Positions 46,011-54,933 of a stretch of DNA of 64,000 nt are shown here, one piece after another. The stretch comes from JACRCT01 sp049841135 (GTDB lineage: Bacteria; Myxococcota; Myxococcia; Myxococcales; UBA5297). Location of the stretch: the NCBI GenBank assembly GCA_049841135.1, contig JASGHK010000008.1:1302001-1366000 (forward strand), in the 5' to 3' direction. Both the position numbers and the translations under genes were made by a program. Positions within the stretch are counted from its first letter, which is position 1. The number at the start of each line of letters is the position of its first letter. The notes beneath the pieces were generated by a model. The model saw nothing but the letters and a program-made list of their open reading frames with translations, was not told the origin of the DNA and ran no database searches.

Positions 46011-48018
46011 ATGAGCTACCTCGTCCTCGCGCGCAAGTGGCGTCCGCAGGCGTTCGCGGACATGACCGGCCAGGAGCACGTCGTCAAGACGCTGGGCAAC
46101 GCCATCGCCCAGGGTCGCGTGGCGCACGCCTTCCTGTTCTGCGGCCCCCGCGGCGTCGGCAAGACCACCGCCGCTCGCCTGCTCGCCCGCGCGCTCAACT
46201 GCGTCAACGGCCCCACCTCCGAGCCCTGCGGCAAGTGCCTGCCTTGCACGGAGATCGTCGCGGGCAGCAGCGTGGACGTCGCGGAGATCGACGGCGCCAG
46301 CAACAACAGCGTCGAAGATGTGCGGCAGATTCGCGAGCGCGTGACCTACCTGCCACAGCGCGACCGCCACAAGATCTACATCATCGACGAAGTCCACATG
46401 CTCTCGACGGCGGCGTTCAACGCGCTGCTCAAGACGCTCGAAGAGCCGCCCCCGCACGTCAAGTTCATCTTCGCGACCACCGAGCCGCACAAGCTGCCCG
46501 ACACCATTCTGTCGCGCTGCCAGCGCCACAACTTCCGGCGCATCCCGGCCAAGGCCATGGTCGACCGCCTCGGCGAGATCGCCCAGGCCGAGGGCGCCAA
46601 GATCAGCGAGCGCTCGCTCTTGCTCATCGTCCGGCAGTCCGAGGGCGGCATGCGCGACGCGCTGTCGCTGCTCGACATGGTGCTCTCCGCCTGCGGCAAC
46701 AACCCCACCGACGAGGCCATCGCCGACGCGCTGGGCGCCATCGACCGCACCGCCGTCCAGGAGATGTGCGAAGCGCTCGTGCGCCGCCAGGCCAAGCCGC
46801 TGCTCGCGCGGGTCGAGGACCTGCACAGCCGCGGCAACGACTTCAAGCGCCTGGCCGAGGAACTGGCCCTCCACCTGCGGCACCTGCTCGTCGCCCGGTC
46901 CACCGGCGAAGCTCCCGAGGAGCTCGCCGACTCGGAGAAGAAGGCCGTCCTCGCCCTCGCCCAGGAGGCGGACCCCGCGCAGCTCGCGCGCCTGTTCGAC
47001 CTGGTCCACGGCTCCATCTGGGAGGTCTCCCGCGCCGCGCAGCCGCGCCTGGCGATGGAAGTCGCGCTCCTCAAGTGCATTCACCTCGCGCCAGGCAGCT
47101 CCATCTCGGAGCTTGCGGCGAGGCTCGAAGCAGTCTCGGCCCGGCTCGCCGGCGGGACTGCCCCTGCGGTCGCCGACGGAGGGCGACCGCGCCCCTCGAC
47201 CTTTCGATCCTAGACTCCGGTCTCCCGACTCGAAGCTCGCCGCTCCGCCGCCTGCGCAACAGCCGGGCGCGGCCGCGGTGCCAGCTGCCGCCCAGCCGCT
47301 CGTTCCCCAGCTTGTCGAGGCTCCTGCTGCGCCAGTGGCTGAAGCCGCGAAGCCGGTCGTCTCCCTTGGCCCGGTGCCGACCTTGCCGCCGGAGCCCGCC
47401 GTCTCGCTGCGCCCCAAGCCCACCGAGGCCGCCAAGCCGCCGGAGCCCGCGGTGCCGCTGCGCGTGGTCCAGCCGCCCGCACCTCTCGCCCCCATTCCAG
47501 CTTCCCCTCCCGCGTTCAAAGCCTCCGAGACGGAAGCGGCGGACCTCGACGTACACACCACTTGGAAGGCGGTGGTGAACGAGCTCAAGGCCCAGAAGAA
47601 GGAGATGCTGGCCTCCGGGCTCGCGCACGGGCGCATCCTGGGCATTGACGGGGGCAGGGTGCGCCTGGGCTTCGTCCCGGCCGACGGCATGTTCCGCCGC
47701 CAGACCGAGCGCTCGCAGAAGGAGGCCGAAGCGGCCATCTCGAAGGTGCTGGGGCGGCCGGCAGGGCTGGTCATCGAGACCATCGACGCCGCCCAGTTCA
47801 CCGAAGCCGCTCCCTCCATCGCCGAGGAGGAGACAGAGCGCACCCGGACCCGCGAGGTGCACGCCACCAAGGAGACGCGCGAGCACCCGAACGTGCTCGC
47901 CGCCATGCGCCTCCTGGGCGGCACCATCGAGTTCATCAAGGTCCTCGAGGACGCGCAGGAAGAGACTTTCGCAACCACGCCCGACGAGGGCGAAGACGCC
48001 GGACAAGACGAGGCCTAG
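46011..48018 (+). CDS. dnaX: DNA polymerase III subunit tau/gamma (one frame break)
   Basis: The clamp-loader ATPase of the replicase. The N-terminus has YLVLARKWRPQAFADMTGQEHV, Walker A GPRGVGKTTAARLLARALNC, the zinc module with CGKCLPC, DEVHMLSTAAFNALLKTLEEPP and TTEPHKLPDTILSRCQ. The first frame ends at a TAG at 47213 (400 residues). A +1 frame, open from near 47175, continues through a Pro/Ala linker to a C-terminal domain (KAVVNELKAQKKEMLASGL, LGGTIEFIKVLED) and ends at 48018. A perfect 9-base hairpin (47166-47174 with 47182-47190) sits at the break. Joined length about 668 residues. First gene of dnaX-ybaB-recR. Confidence 0.93.
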
Positions 48019-48049
48019 CGGCCCGGACAACCTGAGGGAGACAGACGCC

Positions 48050-48367
48050 ATGCCAGGGATCGACATCAATTACTTCATCCGCCAGGCCAACAAGCTCACC
48101 GAGAAGATCGAGGCCAAGAAGAAGGAACTGGCCGAGCAGATGATCGAGGGCAAGGCTGGCGACGGGCTGGTCATCGCCCAGGTCAACGGAGTGCAGGACC
48201 TCAAGAAGGTCACCATCGACCCGAAGGCGCTCGAGGGCGGCGACAAGGCGATGCTCGAGGACCTGGTGGTCGCGGCCATCAACCAGGCGATGGAGAACAG
48301 CCGCACCAAGATGAAGGAAGAGCTGGAGAAGGTCTCCGGCGGCGTGAAGATCCCGGGCCTGACGTAA
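48050..48367 (+). CDS. ybaB: YbaB/EbfC-family nucleoid-associated protein
   Basis: 105 residues from ATG 48050 with GAGGGAG upstream. Family marks: a basic coiled helix (ANKLTEKIEAKKKELAEQMIEG), AGDGLVIAQVNGVQDLKKVTIDP and LEDLVVAAINQAMENSRTKMKEELEKVSGG. The protein binds DNA as a dimer. Its place between dnaX and recR is the same as in many bacteria, so the three are surely one operon. Confidence 0.93.
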   Translation: MPGIDINYFIRQANKLTEKIEAKKKELAEQMIEGKAGDGLVIAQVNGVQDLKKVTIDPKALEGGDKAMLEDLVVAAINQAMENSRTKMKEELEKVSGGVKIPGLT

Positions 48368-48368
48368 G

Positions 48369-48397
48369 GCTGCAGGCTGTAGGCCTTAGGCTGTAGG
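48369..48397 (+). repeat. Dispersed AGGCTGTAGGC repeat, copy 2
   Basis: GCTGCAGGCTGTAGGCCTTA plus GGCTGTAGG fills most of the 39-base gap between ybaB and recR. It matches the copies at 30353-30379 and 52913-52946. Confidence 0.75.
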
Positions 48398-48406
48398 AAC
48401 CTCCTC

Positions 48407-49001
48407 ATGACTCCGGATCCGATCCAAAGGCTGGTCGTGGAGCTCGCCAAGCTCCCGGGCATCGGCGAGAAGACCGCGCAGCGGCTGGCCTTCTACATCC
48501 TCAAGGCGCCCAAGGAGTACGCGCGCGACCTGGCCAAGGCCGTCACCGAGGTCGTCGAGAAGGTGAAGCTGTGCTCGGTGTGCTGCGCGCTCACCGAGCA
48601 CGACCCCTGCCCTCTCTGCTCCGACGCCCGGCGCGACGGCAAGGTCCTCTGCGTCGTCGAGGGCGTCAGCGACCAGCTGGCCATCGAGCGCACGCGCGAG
48701 TTCAAGGGCCGCTACCACGTGCTGCACGGCGTGCTCTCACCGCTGGAGGGCATCGGCCCGGACCAGCTACGCGTCAAGGAGGCTCTTGGCTCGCCTCGGG
48801 TCCGGCTCGGTCGAGGAGGTCATCGTCGCCACCAACCCCGACGTCGAGGGCGAGGTGACGGCGCTCTACCTGACCAAGCTCATCAAGCCGCTGGGCATCA
48901 AGGTCACGCGCATCGCGCAGGGCGTGCCCATGGGCGGCGACCTCGAGTACGCCGACCAGGTGACGTTGGCTCGCGCCCTCACCGGGCGCCGCGAGATGTA
49001 G
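48407..49001 (+). CDS. recR: Recombination mediator RecR (one frame break)
   Basis: RecR works with RecF/RecO to load RecA at gaps. The N-terminal HhH region is LAKLPGIGEKTAQRLAFYIL, the zinc finger is CSVCCALTEHDPCPLC, and the Toprim part reads VLCVVEGVSDQLAIE. The frame breaks at 48779-48785 (GAGGCTC); removing one G restores VKELLARLGSGSVEEVIVATNPDVEGE and then TRIAQGVPMGGDLEYADQVTLARALTGRREM. 197 residues, the usual size. The protein is needed for repair, so a true loss of frame is unlikely. Confidence 0.92.
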
Positions 49002-49020
49002 CTAGCTCGAGCGCGGCCCT

Positions 49021-49953
49021 TCAGACGGCAACGCGCTCCGCGGCGCTCGCCAGCGTCACCACGTCGGCGCCGTCGGTCAGGCGGCGCAGGACTTCGCGCA
49101 GGCGCGCCCGCTTCGTGCTCCGCGGAATCCTCAGGTCGGGCTGGACCGCGGCGAGCTCTGGGCAAGCGACGTCACTGGCGTCGAGCAGGTCGATGGCATG
49201 CAGCTCGAGGTTGATGAACGGCAGCCTGGCGACCGAGCGCCAGAGCGCCCCGAGCGCCAGCGGAGGCAGGGAGGTCACGGTCGTGCCGATGACCGGGACG
49301 CGGGTGAGCGGGTGCACCGTGATGGGCAGCTCGACCAGGCTCGCGTGGCCGACCCGGTAAGGCTCCGCCAGGTCCGGCCGGTACGGCATCCGCGGCGCAC
49401 GCAGCACCTTGGGCCGATCCAGAACGGCGCGGGACTCGCGGCCGGCGACGGCCTGCACGCCCATGATGAGCGCCTTGGCGGCCCAGTACGGCGCGGCCGG
49501 GAACACCGACGAGTCGTAGCGGTAGCCCTGGGCATTGAGCGCCTGGAGCACGGCGCCGGTCAGGGTGTAGCCCGGAGCGCGGAAGCCCGTGGGGCGCACG
49601 CCGGTGACGCGCAGCACCGAGGCCCCGCCCCGCGAGAGGTCGTCGCCGATCGCGCTGGGGGACTTGCGGGTGAAGTCGTAGTCGTGGGCGAAGGTGTGGT
49701 TTCCGATCTCGTGCCCCGCCTCCGAAGCCGCCTTCACCGCCTCCGCGCTCTTCGGGTCGTCGAGGTCGCGGCCCACCGCGAAGAAGGTGGCGCGCACGCC
49801 CGCCTCGGCGAACAGCTCGAGGAAGCGGCCGATCGCCTCTTGGTAGACGAGGCGCGCGGAGGACGGGGCCAGGACGGACTCGGGCAGGCCGTGGATCCGG
49901 CAGTAGTGGCCGAGGGAGTCGAGATCGACGCTGACGCAGGCGAGCGAAGCCAT
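49021..49953 (-). CDS. Polysaccharide deacetylase (carbohydrate esterase 4 family)
   Basis: 310 residues without a signal peptide. The catalytic pattern is visible: VSVDLDSLGHYC (the D-x-D region), ATFFAVGRD, the metal motif GHEIGNHTFAHDYDF (HTFAH, the H-x3-H pair) and GFRAPGYTL. It would remove acetyl groups from a glycan or lipid-linked sugar in the cytoplasm. It starts 13 bases after the end of the upstream glycosyltransferase gene, so the two act together, perhaps on a lipid-linked aminosugar. Confidence 0.9.
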   Translation of the reverse strand: MASLACVSVDLDSLGHYCRIHGLPESVLAPSSARLVYQEAIGRFLELFAEAGVRATFFAVGRDLDDPKSAEAVKAASEAGHEIGNHTFAHDYDFTRKSPSAIGDDLSRGGASVLRVTGVRPTGFRAPGYTLTGAVLQALNAQGYRYDSSVFPAAPYWAAKALIMGVQAVAGRESRAVLDRPKVLRAPRMPYRPDLAEPYRVGHASLVELPITVHPLTRVPVIGTTVTSLPPLALGALWRSVARLPFINLELHAIDLLDASDVACPELAAVQPDLRIPRSTKRARLREVLRRLTDGADVVTLASAAERVAV

Positions 49954-49966
49954 GGACGTTGGGGCG

Positions 49967-50683
49967 TTAGGACTTGATGCGGATGACGTAGACGAGCCTC
50001 GCCACGTTCTTCAGGACGTTCGGGACGCGGCGCACGAGGTTGATGGTCGGCTTGCGCTTCTCGTGCACGACGATGGGGATCTCCGTGACCTTGCGGCCCA
50101 TGCGGCCAGCACGGATGACGAACTCGCTGGCGAACATGTCGCGGTCGACCACGCAGGCCTGGACGACGGGGAGCAGCGCCTCGCGACGGAAGGCCTTGAG
50201 CCCGTGCGTGTCCGTGCCCCTGAAGCCCAGGCTGACGCGCAACAGGCCGTTGATGACCTTGGTGCCGGCGCGGCGCAGCAGCGGCCGCTCGTCGCGAGAG
50301 CCGCGACCGGCCTTGGTGCCGACCACCAGCTCCGCCTCGCCCGAGCGCAGCAGCGGCAGCGCGCGGCGGTAGAAGTCGACGTCGCACAGGTCGATCTCGT
50401 CGCAGAGCACGAAAGCGCCGCGCGCGGCCAAGATGCCCTGGCGCAGCGCCTTGCCGTAGTTCGGCTCGCCGACGTGCAGGCCCTTGATTCGCGGATGGCG
50501 CTGCGTGAGTCCGTCGACGATCTGCGGGGTCGAGTCCCGCGAGCCGTTCTCGGCGAGGATCAGCTCGTAGTCGAAGCCCTCGGCGTCGAGAGCGGCCGCC
50601 AGCTCCTCGGCGGCGCCCTGGACGAGGGAGGCCTCGTTGTAGACGGGAATGACGATGGAGATTTCAGGCGACGCTGGGGTCAT
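49967..50683 (-). CDS. Family 2 glycosyltransferase (DPM/undecaprenyl-type)
   Basis: 238 residues: ISIVIPVYNEASLVQGAAEELAAAL, LILAENGSRDSTPQIV, PNYGKALRQGILAARGAFVLCDEIDLCD and GTDTHGLKAFRREALLPV. The size and the GTDTHGLKAF block fit polyprenyl-phosphate glycosyltransferases such as dolichyl-phosphate mannose synthase, but there is no membrane segment. The start is ATG 50683. Its partner gene is a sugar deacetylase (13-base gap), so the pair probably builds and trims a lipid-linked sugar. Confidence 0.88.
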   Translation of the reverse strand: MTPASPEISIVIPVYNEASLVQGAAEELAAALDAEGFDYELILAENGSRDSTPQIVDGLTQRHPRIKGLHVGEPNYGKALRQGILAARGAFVLCDEIDLCDVDFYRRALPLLRSGEAELVVGTKAGRGSRDERPLLRRAGTKVINGLLRVSLGFRGTDTHGLKAFRREALLPVVQACVVDRDMFASEFVIRAGRMGRKVTEIPIVVHEKRKPTINLVRRVPNVLKNVARLVYVIRIKS

Positions 50684-50793
50684 GGCAGTGGTGGTGGGTC
50701 AGGCCAGAAGGGCGCGAAGAGTACACCGAAAGCGGTCGGGGGCGCGACGGACTTTTGCCTGCCGCTCGAGCCGCCCGCAGGAGAGCCAGGGTC

Positions 50794-51399
50794 CTACTTG
50801 CGCCAGTTCTGGGGGACGGAGTTGCGCGAAGCCTCGCGCTCCAGGTCCGCCAGGTCTTCCTTGGCGTCTCGAAGCTGGGCTTCCTCCTCCGGGATGCGCC
50901 GGCGGATGGCCTCGAACTCCGGGTTGGGCAGGATGACGCCGTTGGCGTTGGGGGACATCATCGGGATGCCGGAGTTGGTGGGGTCGGCGAGCGCCTTCTT
51001 GTCCGCGTCGATCATCCGCTGCAGCCGGTCGATGCGCTGGTGGATCTCGCGGAAGCGGCCGCGCCACTCCTTCTCGCGGCGGGCCTCCTCTTCCTCGGCC
51101 GCCCGCTCCTTCGCGTCCTCGGCCTCGCGTGCGGCTTCCGCAGCCGCTGCGGCGTTGCTCGCTTCGCCGTCGGCCCTGTTGGGCGCCTTGGCCGGCGACC
51201 TGGGCGTCTCCGTCTTGACGTAGCCCAGCGTGCCGCCCTCGGTCTTCACCGCCGACTTCCTCTTCGAGGCCGGGATGTCGTCCGCGTTGTCGGTGTAGTG
51301 GACGTCACCCTTCTCGTCGACCCAGCGGAAGACCTCGGCGTGCGCGGAGCCGGCGGCGAGGCAGAGGATGGCGACCAGGAGAGCGAGCGGACGTTTCAT
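50794..51399 (-). CDS. DUF4124 domain secreted protein
   Basis: 201 residues; ATG 51399 is chosen because GGGAAG lies nine bases upstream. A signal peptide (LALLVAILCLAAGSAHA) is followed at once by the DUF4124 signature EVFRWVDEKGDVHYTDN. The rest is an alanine/glutamate-rich helix with charged repeats (AREAEDAKERAAEEEEARREKEW) predicted as coiled coil. The DUF4124 fold is common in envelope proteins; function unknown. Confidence 0.85.
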   Translation of the reverse strand: MKRPLALLVAILCLAAGSAHAEVFRWVDEKGDVHYTDNADDIPASKRKSAVKTEGGTLGYVKTETPRSPAKAPNRADGEASNAAAAAEAAREAEDAKERAAEEEEARREKEWRGRFREIHQRIDRLQRMIDADKKALADPTNSGIPMMSPNANGVILPNPEFEAIRRRIPEEEAQLRDAKEDLADLEREASRNSVPQNWRK

Positions 51400-51475
51400 G
51401 GCGCGCATCTTCCCACGGAGCGCACGTGCGGGGCACTCCGTGGGGAGAAGAGAGGGTCGGGCAGGAAGACGCGGC

Positions 51476-51802
51476 TTAGCGCTTGAAGATCTTCTCGAGC
51501 TTCATGGCCATGCCCATGTGGCCCTTGATCTTGAACTTGCCGGTGGCCATCGCGAGCATGGCGTTCTTCCGGCCCTCGGCGATGTCGATGTAGTCGTTGG
51601 CCGCGGCGACGAGCGTCACGTCGGGGTTGGGCTTCTCGCCCTCGCCCACGTTCAGCGTCCCGTTGCGCACCTCGACGAAGTACTTGCCGCCGCCCTCGCC
51701 CGACAGGTCGAACTGGTAGAGGCAGCTGAGGTCCTTGGCGATCGCAGGCTGGAACGCCGCGGGCATCTTGTCGAAGAACTCCTTGCAGCTCTTGCTGGGC
51801 AT
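51476..51802 (-). CDS. SCP-2 sterol-transfer family protein
   Basis: 108 residues from ATG 51802 with GGAGGAG upstream. The SCP2 fold is recognisable: MPAAFQPAIAKDLSCLYQFDLSGEGGGKYFVEVRNG, PDVTLVAAANDYIDIAEGRKNAMLAMATGKFKIKGHMGMAMKLEKIF. Such proteins bind sterols, fatty acyl chains or hopanoids in a hydrophobic tunnel. It starts 44 bases after the end of the Fe-S protein gene on the same strand, so both probably come from one transcript. Confidence 0.88.
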   Translation of the reverse strand: MPSKSCKEFFDKMPAAFQPAIAKDLSCLYQFDLSGEGGGKYFVEVRNGTLNVGEGEKPNPDVTLVAAANDYIDIAEGRKNAMLAMATGKFKIKGHMGMAMKLEKIFKR

Positions 51803-51846
51803 GGCTCCTCCGGAGGTTGGCCGGCGCGAAACCGGCGTTTCGGGGT

Positions 51847-52797
51847 TCAGGGCGAAACGTGCAACTCGCGCTTGAGCGCCTCGATGTCCAAGGGGTCTCC
51901 CTTGGCCAGGTCGCGCTCGAGCTTGAGGGCCCCGGAGGCGCAGGTGCGCTCGCAGGCGGTGCAGCCCATGCACTTGAGGTGGTCGACCACCGCGCGGCCC
52001 GCGGCGTCGTCCATGCGGATGGCGTGGAAGGGGCAACCGTCCTCGCGGGCGCAGGCGCCACAGCCGCTGCAGTCGTCGGTGACCTTCATCGAGTAGCCGG
52101 ACGGGGCCAGGAAGGGCACCGCGCCGTCGAGCATGTTCCACATGCGCATGCCGATGCAGCAGCAGTCGCAGCAGTTGCAGATGGCGAAGAAGCGGCCCTT
52201 CATCTCCTTCTTGAAGTAGGCCGCGTGGACGTCGCCGCGCTCGTGGGCGGCGTGCAGGGCCTCGACCGCCTCGGTCTGGCTGATGCGGCGGAACATCTTC
52301 GGGTTGTGCTCGGTGATGAAGCTCACCCAAGGCTCGCCGACCATCATGCAGACCTCGGAGGCCTTGCCGGTCAGGCAGGGCTCCTTGGCGACCTTGCGGC
52401 AGGCACAGACGCCGATGGCGATGGACTCGGGGTGCTCGAGGATGACGTCCCGGGCGATCTTGTAGGGCAGCACGCGCTCGGAGACGGGTGGCAGCGCCAG
52501 CGGATTCTTCTGCGTGACGAGCTGGATGGCGTCTTTCAGGGTGACGACTTTGCCGTGATAGATGTTCGTGTCCAGCGAGCCGGCCGCCTCGGCGATCTGC
52601 GCCACGTACCCGGTGAGGATGTCGTCGAGCGTCTCGCCCAGGTTCTCCTGCAGCGGCTTCGCCTCGAGGTTGAGCGTCTCGTAGACGTGCTGCATGAAGT
52701 GGTCGACGTGCTTGAGGTACAGGTAGGCGATGTACGCGTCGGTCTTGTTCTCGAGCGAGTAGAAGCTGTAGAGGTCGCGGGCTGAATCGAGGTGCAC
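51847..52797 (-). CDS. 4Fe-4S ferredoxin-domain protein
   Basis: 316 residues from GTG 52797 with GGAGGG upstream. Two 4Fe-4S ferredoxin motifs lie near the C-terminus (CSGCGACAREDGCPF with a split spacing, and CMGCTACERTC). Further cysteines appear in IGVCACRKVAKEPCL and in the unusual FAICNCCDCCCIGM, which could bind another cluster or metal. The N-terminal 150 residues are helical. It is probably a cytoplasmic electron carrier or oxidoreductase subunit acting with the SCP2 protein on a lipid, but this is inference. Confidence 0.85.
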   Translation of the reverse strand: MHLDSARDLYSFYSLENKTDAYIAYLYLKHVDHFMQHVYETLNLEAKPLQENLGETLDDILTGYVAQIAEAAGSLDTNIYHGKVVTLKDAIQLVTQKNPLALPPVSERVLPYKIARDVILEHPESIAIGVCACRKVAKEPCLTGKASEVCMMVGEPWVSFITEHNPKMFRRISQTEAVEALHAAHERGDVHAAYFKKEMKGRFFAICNCCDCCCIGMRMWNMLDGAVPFLAPSGYSMKVTDDCSGCGACAREDGCPFHAIRMDDAAGRAVVDHLKCMGCTACERTCASGALKLERDLAKGDPLDIEALKRELHVSP

Positions 52798-52912
52798 GTG
52801 CCCTCCGGCAGTCGTCGAAGCGAGGAGCGCGGAGTCTAGACCGACTCACTTCGGGTCGCAGCGCCTTTTTCCGGCCCTGAGAGCCTCACCACACCACCCG
52901 CGGGTTGGTTGC

Positions 52913-52946
52913 CCTACGGCCTACAACCTAGAGCCCACAGCCTGCA
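52913..52946 (-). repeat. Dispersed AGGCTGTAGGC repeat, copy 3
   Basis: On the minus strand it reads TGCAGGCTGTGGGCTCTAGG then TTGTAGGCCGTAG. It lies in the 290-base gap between the Fe-S protein gene and the HEAT lipoprotein gene, which otherwise shows no gene. Confidence 0.65.
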
Positions 52947-53087
52947 TTGACCCCCCCGAGCCGGGGGTGCTAAGGGTGTGCGTCCGCGTCTGACATCTCC
53001 ATCCACCAGCCGCGAACCGCCTGCGCGACGGGGGGATCGTCCGCCGCACGGCGAAAACTGGATTTCTTCCCACGTCGAGGAGCCTCA

Positions 53088-54716
53088 ATGCGCCTCTTGC
53101 CCGTCGCCCTCTGCGCTGCCCTGCTGGCCCTGCCTGCCTGCCACAAGGCGGACCCCAACAACATCGAGGACCAGGTCGGCATCCTCAAGTCGAACAACAA
53201 GACCACCAAGGAGAAGGAGCGCGCCTGCGAGAACCTCCGGAAGATCGGCAAGAAGGAAGCCGTCCCGGGCCTCATCGACGTGCTCAAGACCGTCCCCGTC
53301 AAGCTCAAGGGTGACGTGGCGCAGGTGCTGGGCGAGCTCAAGGACCCGGCCGCCATCCCCGCGCTGACCGACGCGATGGACCTCTCGGTCGGCTCGGGCA
53401 CCGACAGGATGACCACCGAGGCCAACGAGGCGAACAAGTACATCGCCCGCGCGCTCGGCGACATCGGCACCGGGGCCGCGATCAAGCCGCTCGTGCAGCT
53501 GCTCCAGAAGACCAAGGACAACTACGTCCGCATCGAGGCGATGGCGGCCCTGGGCAAGCTGAAGGACGCCGGCGCGGTCGAGGCGCTCTCGGAGATCGCG
53601 ACCGACGAGAAGCTCGAGACGCTCATCAACAAGAAGGCCATCCTGGCGCTGACGCAGATCAACGACCTGAAGGCCCTGCCCGTCTACCTGAAGATGAGCT
53701 TCGCCGAGCGCAAGGGCGTGTCTTTCTATGCCGAGAGCTCGTTCGGCGTGTTCATGCTGGGCGACGCCGCCAAGGACCGCCTGCTCTCGCTGCTCAAGGG
53801 CGAGGACAAGGAGATCATGGACTGGGCGAAGGGCCGCGAGATCCTCATCCCCGCCATCTACGCCAAGAGCGCCCAGATGGAGTGCGACCTGCAGGACAAG
53901 CGCGCCATCGAGCCGCTGCTCAAGCTGCTCAAGTTCGACGATGACAACCCGATGTACAAGCTGGCCGTCCGCATGAACGCCGCCGACGCGCTCGGCCGCA
54001 TGCGCTCCAAGGAAGGCGCCGCCGCCATCGCCAACATGCTGACCGAGGAAGAGGCCAACACCCGCGGCGCGTACATGCGCGCCCTGGTGCAGATCGGCGA
54101 CAAGAGCGTGTTGCCGAAGATGGTCGAGTGCGCCAAGCAGGGCAGCTGGTCCGCCCGCGAGTTCTGCGCGCTGGGCCTGGCGCTCCTGGGCACCGCCAAC
54201 GAGGTCAAGGCCTTCGACGGCTACGTCAAGGAGGAGCCCAAGCTCTTCAAGAAGGAGTGCAACGACGGCATCTACGGCGAGGTCGATTGCGCCAAGGAAG
54301 AGCAGGCCAACGTCGAGAACCGCACCAAGGTGCTCAACGGCTACAAGAAGGCGCTCGAGACGGTCGTCGCCTGCCAGGACGACAAGTGCTTCGAGAAGCT
54401 GCTCGACGACAAGGACCCCATCGTCCGCGAGCGCGCTGGCTACGAGCTGGGCCGGCGCATGGCCGTGGGCTCGCTGCCCGCGCTGTTCACGGCGGTGAAG
54501 AAGAAGGTCGAGGACAAGGTCGACCTGAACCCGCGCTTCGCCACCATCTGCGCCATCGACTGGATCGCCTCGGGCGACCCGGCGGGCATGAAGGCCGCCA
54601 AGGCCGAGGCCTCGGCCCTCGAGGCGCTGGTCGCCTCCGAGAAGGAGAAGGTGCTGACCCAGCGCATCGCCGAGGAGGTCAAGCGCCTCGCCGTCAAGCT
54701 GGAGCGCGCCAAGTAA
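53088..54716 (+). CDS. HEAT-repeat lipoprotein
   Basis: 542 residues. The signal MRLLPVALCAALLALPAC has a lipobox (LPAC). The whole mature protein is HEAT/ARM-type helical repeats of about 35 residues (KIGKKEAVPGLIDVLKTVPVKLKGDVAQVLGELKDP, IKPLVQLLQKTKDNYVRIEAMAALGKLKDAGAVEAL, and many more), with two cysteine pairs late in the protein (CNDGIYGEVDC, CQDDKC). It is probably a periplasmic or outer-membrane scaffold. A strong terminator follows. Confidence 0.85.
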   Translation: MRLLPVALCAALLALPACHKADPNNIEDQVGILKSNNKTTKEKERACENLRKIGKKEAVPGLIDVLKTVPVKLKGDVAQVLGELKDPAAIPALTDAMDLSVGSGTDRMTTEANEANKYIARALGDIGTGAAIKPLVQLLQKTKDNYVRIEAMAALGKLKDAGAVEALSEIATDEKLETLINKKAILALTQINDLKALPVYLKMSFAERKGVSFYAESSFGVFMLGDAAKDRLLSLLKGEDKEIMDWAKGREILIPAIYAKSAQMECDLQDKRAIEPLLKLLKFDDDNPMYKLAVRMNAADALGRMRSKEGAAAIANMLTEEEANTRGAYMRALVQIGDKSVLPKMVECAKQGSWSAREFCALGLALLGTANEVKAFDGYVKEEPKLFKKECNDGIYGEVDCAKEEQANVENRTKVLNGYKKALETVVACQDDKCFEKLLDDKDPIVRERAGYELGRRMAVGSLPALFTAVKKKVEDKVDLNPRFATICAIDWIASGDPAGMKAAKAEASALEALVASEKEKVLTQRIAEEVKRLAVKLERAK

Positions 54717-54741
54717 CGCGCCGCGAAAGTGCCTGAATCAT

Positions 54742-54780
54742 CCGGGCGCCCGGGCCGCAAGGCTCGGGCGCTCGGCGTTT
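54742..54780 (+). terminator. Strong hairpin terminator
   Basis: Fifteen-base arms 54742-54756 (CCGGGCGCCCGGGCC) and 54761-54775 pair with two G-U wobbles around a GCAA tetraloop (GNRA type), followed by CGTTTGTG. It ends the HEAT lipoprotein transcript and insulates the sigma-factor operon. Confidence 0.75.
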
Positions 54781-54802
54781 GTGAATGGAGATGGCACCGG
54801 GC

Positions 54803-54872
54803 GGGACGATGTTGATGGGTACTGACATATCTTTAGCGAGCCCGGACCGCGGCAACCGGCGGGGACGGCACG
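54803..54872. other. Conserved intergenic element, copy 2, upstream of the sigma-factor operon
   Basis: Matches 33800-33870, including GACATAYCTTYAGCG, ACCGCG-x-CA-x-CCGG and a final GGGACGG. Sequence here: GACATATCTTTAGCG and ACCGCGGCAACCGG. It lies 60-130 bases before the sigma factor start. The stem seen in copy 1 is kept here only partly, through G-U wobbles. Confidence 0.5.
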
Positions 54873-54933
54873 TCACGAGTGCCCTCGAAAAACCTCGCCG
54901 ACGGAGGCCGCTGGATCGTATCGGTTCGCAAAG

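Noticed and set aside
47160..47213. Classical -1 programmed frameshift in dnaX
   Set aside because: The needed shift is +1 (or -2) and there is no A AAA AAG slippery site.
54803..54872. Cyclic-di-GMP or other known riboswitch
   Set aside because: Conserved core sequences of the classes I know are not present, and the copies are not placed consistently before genes.
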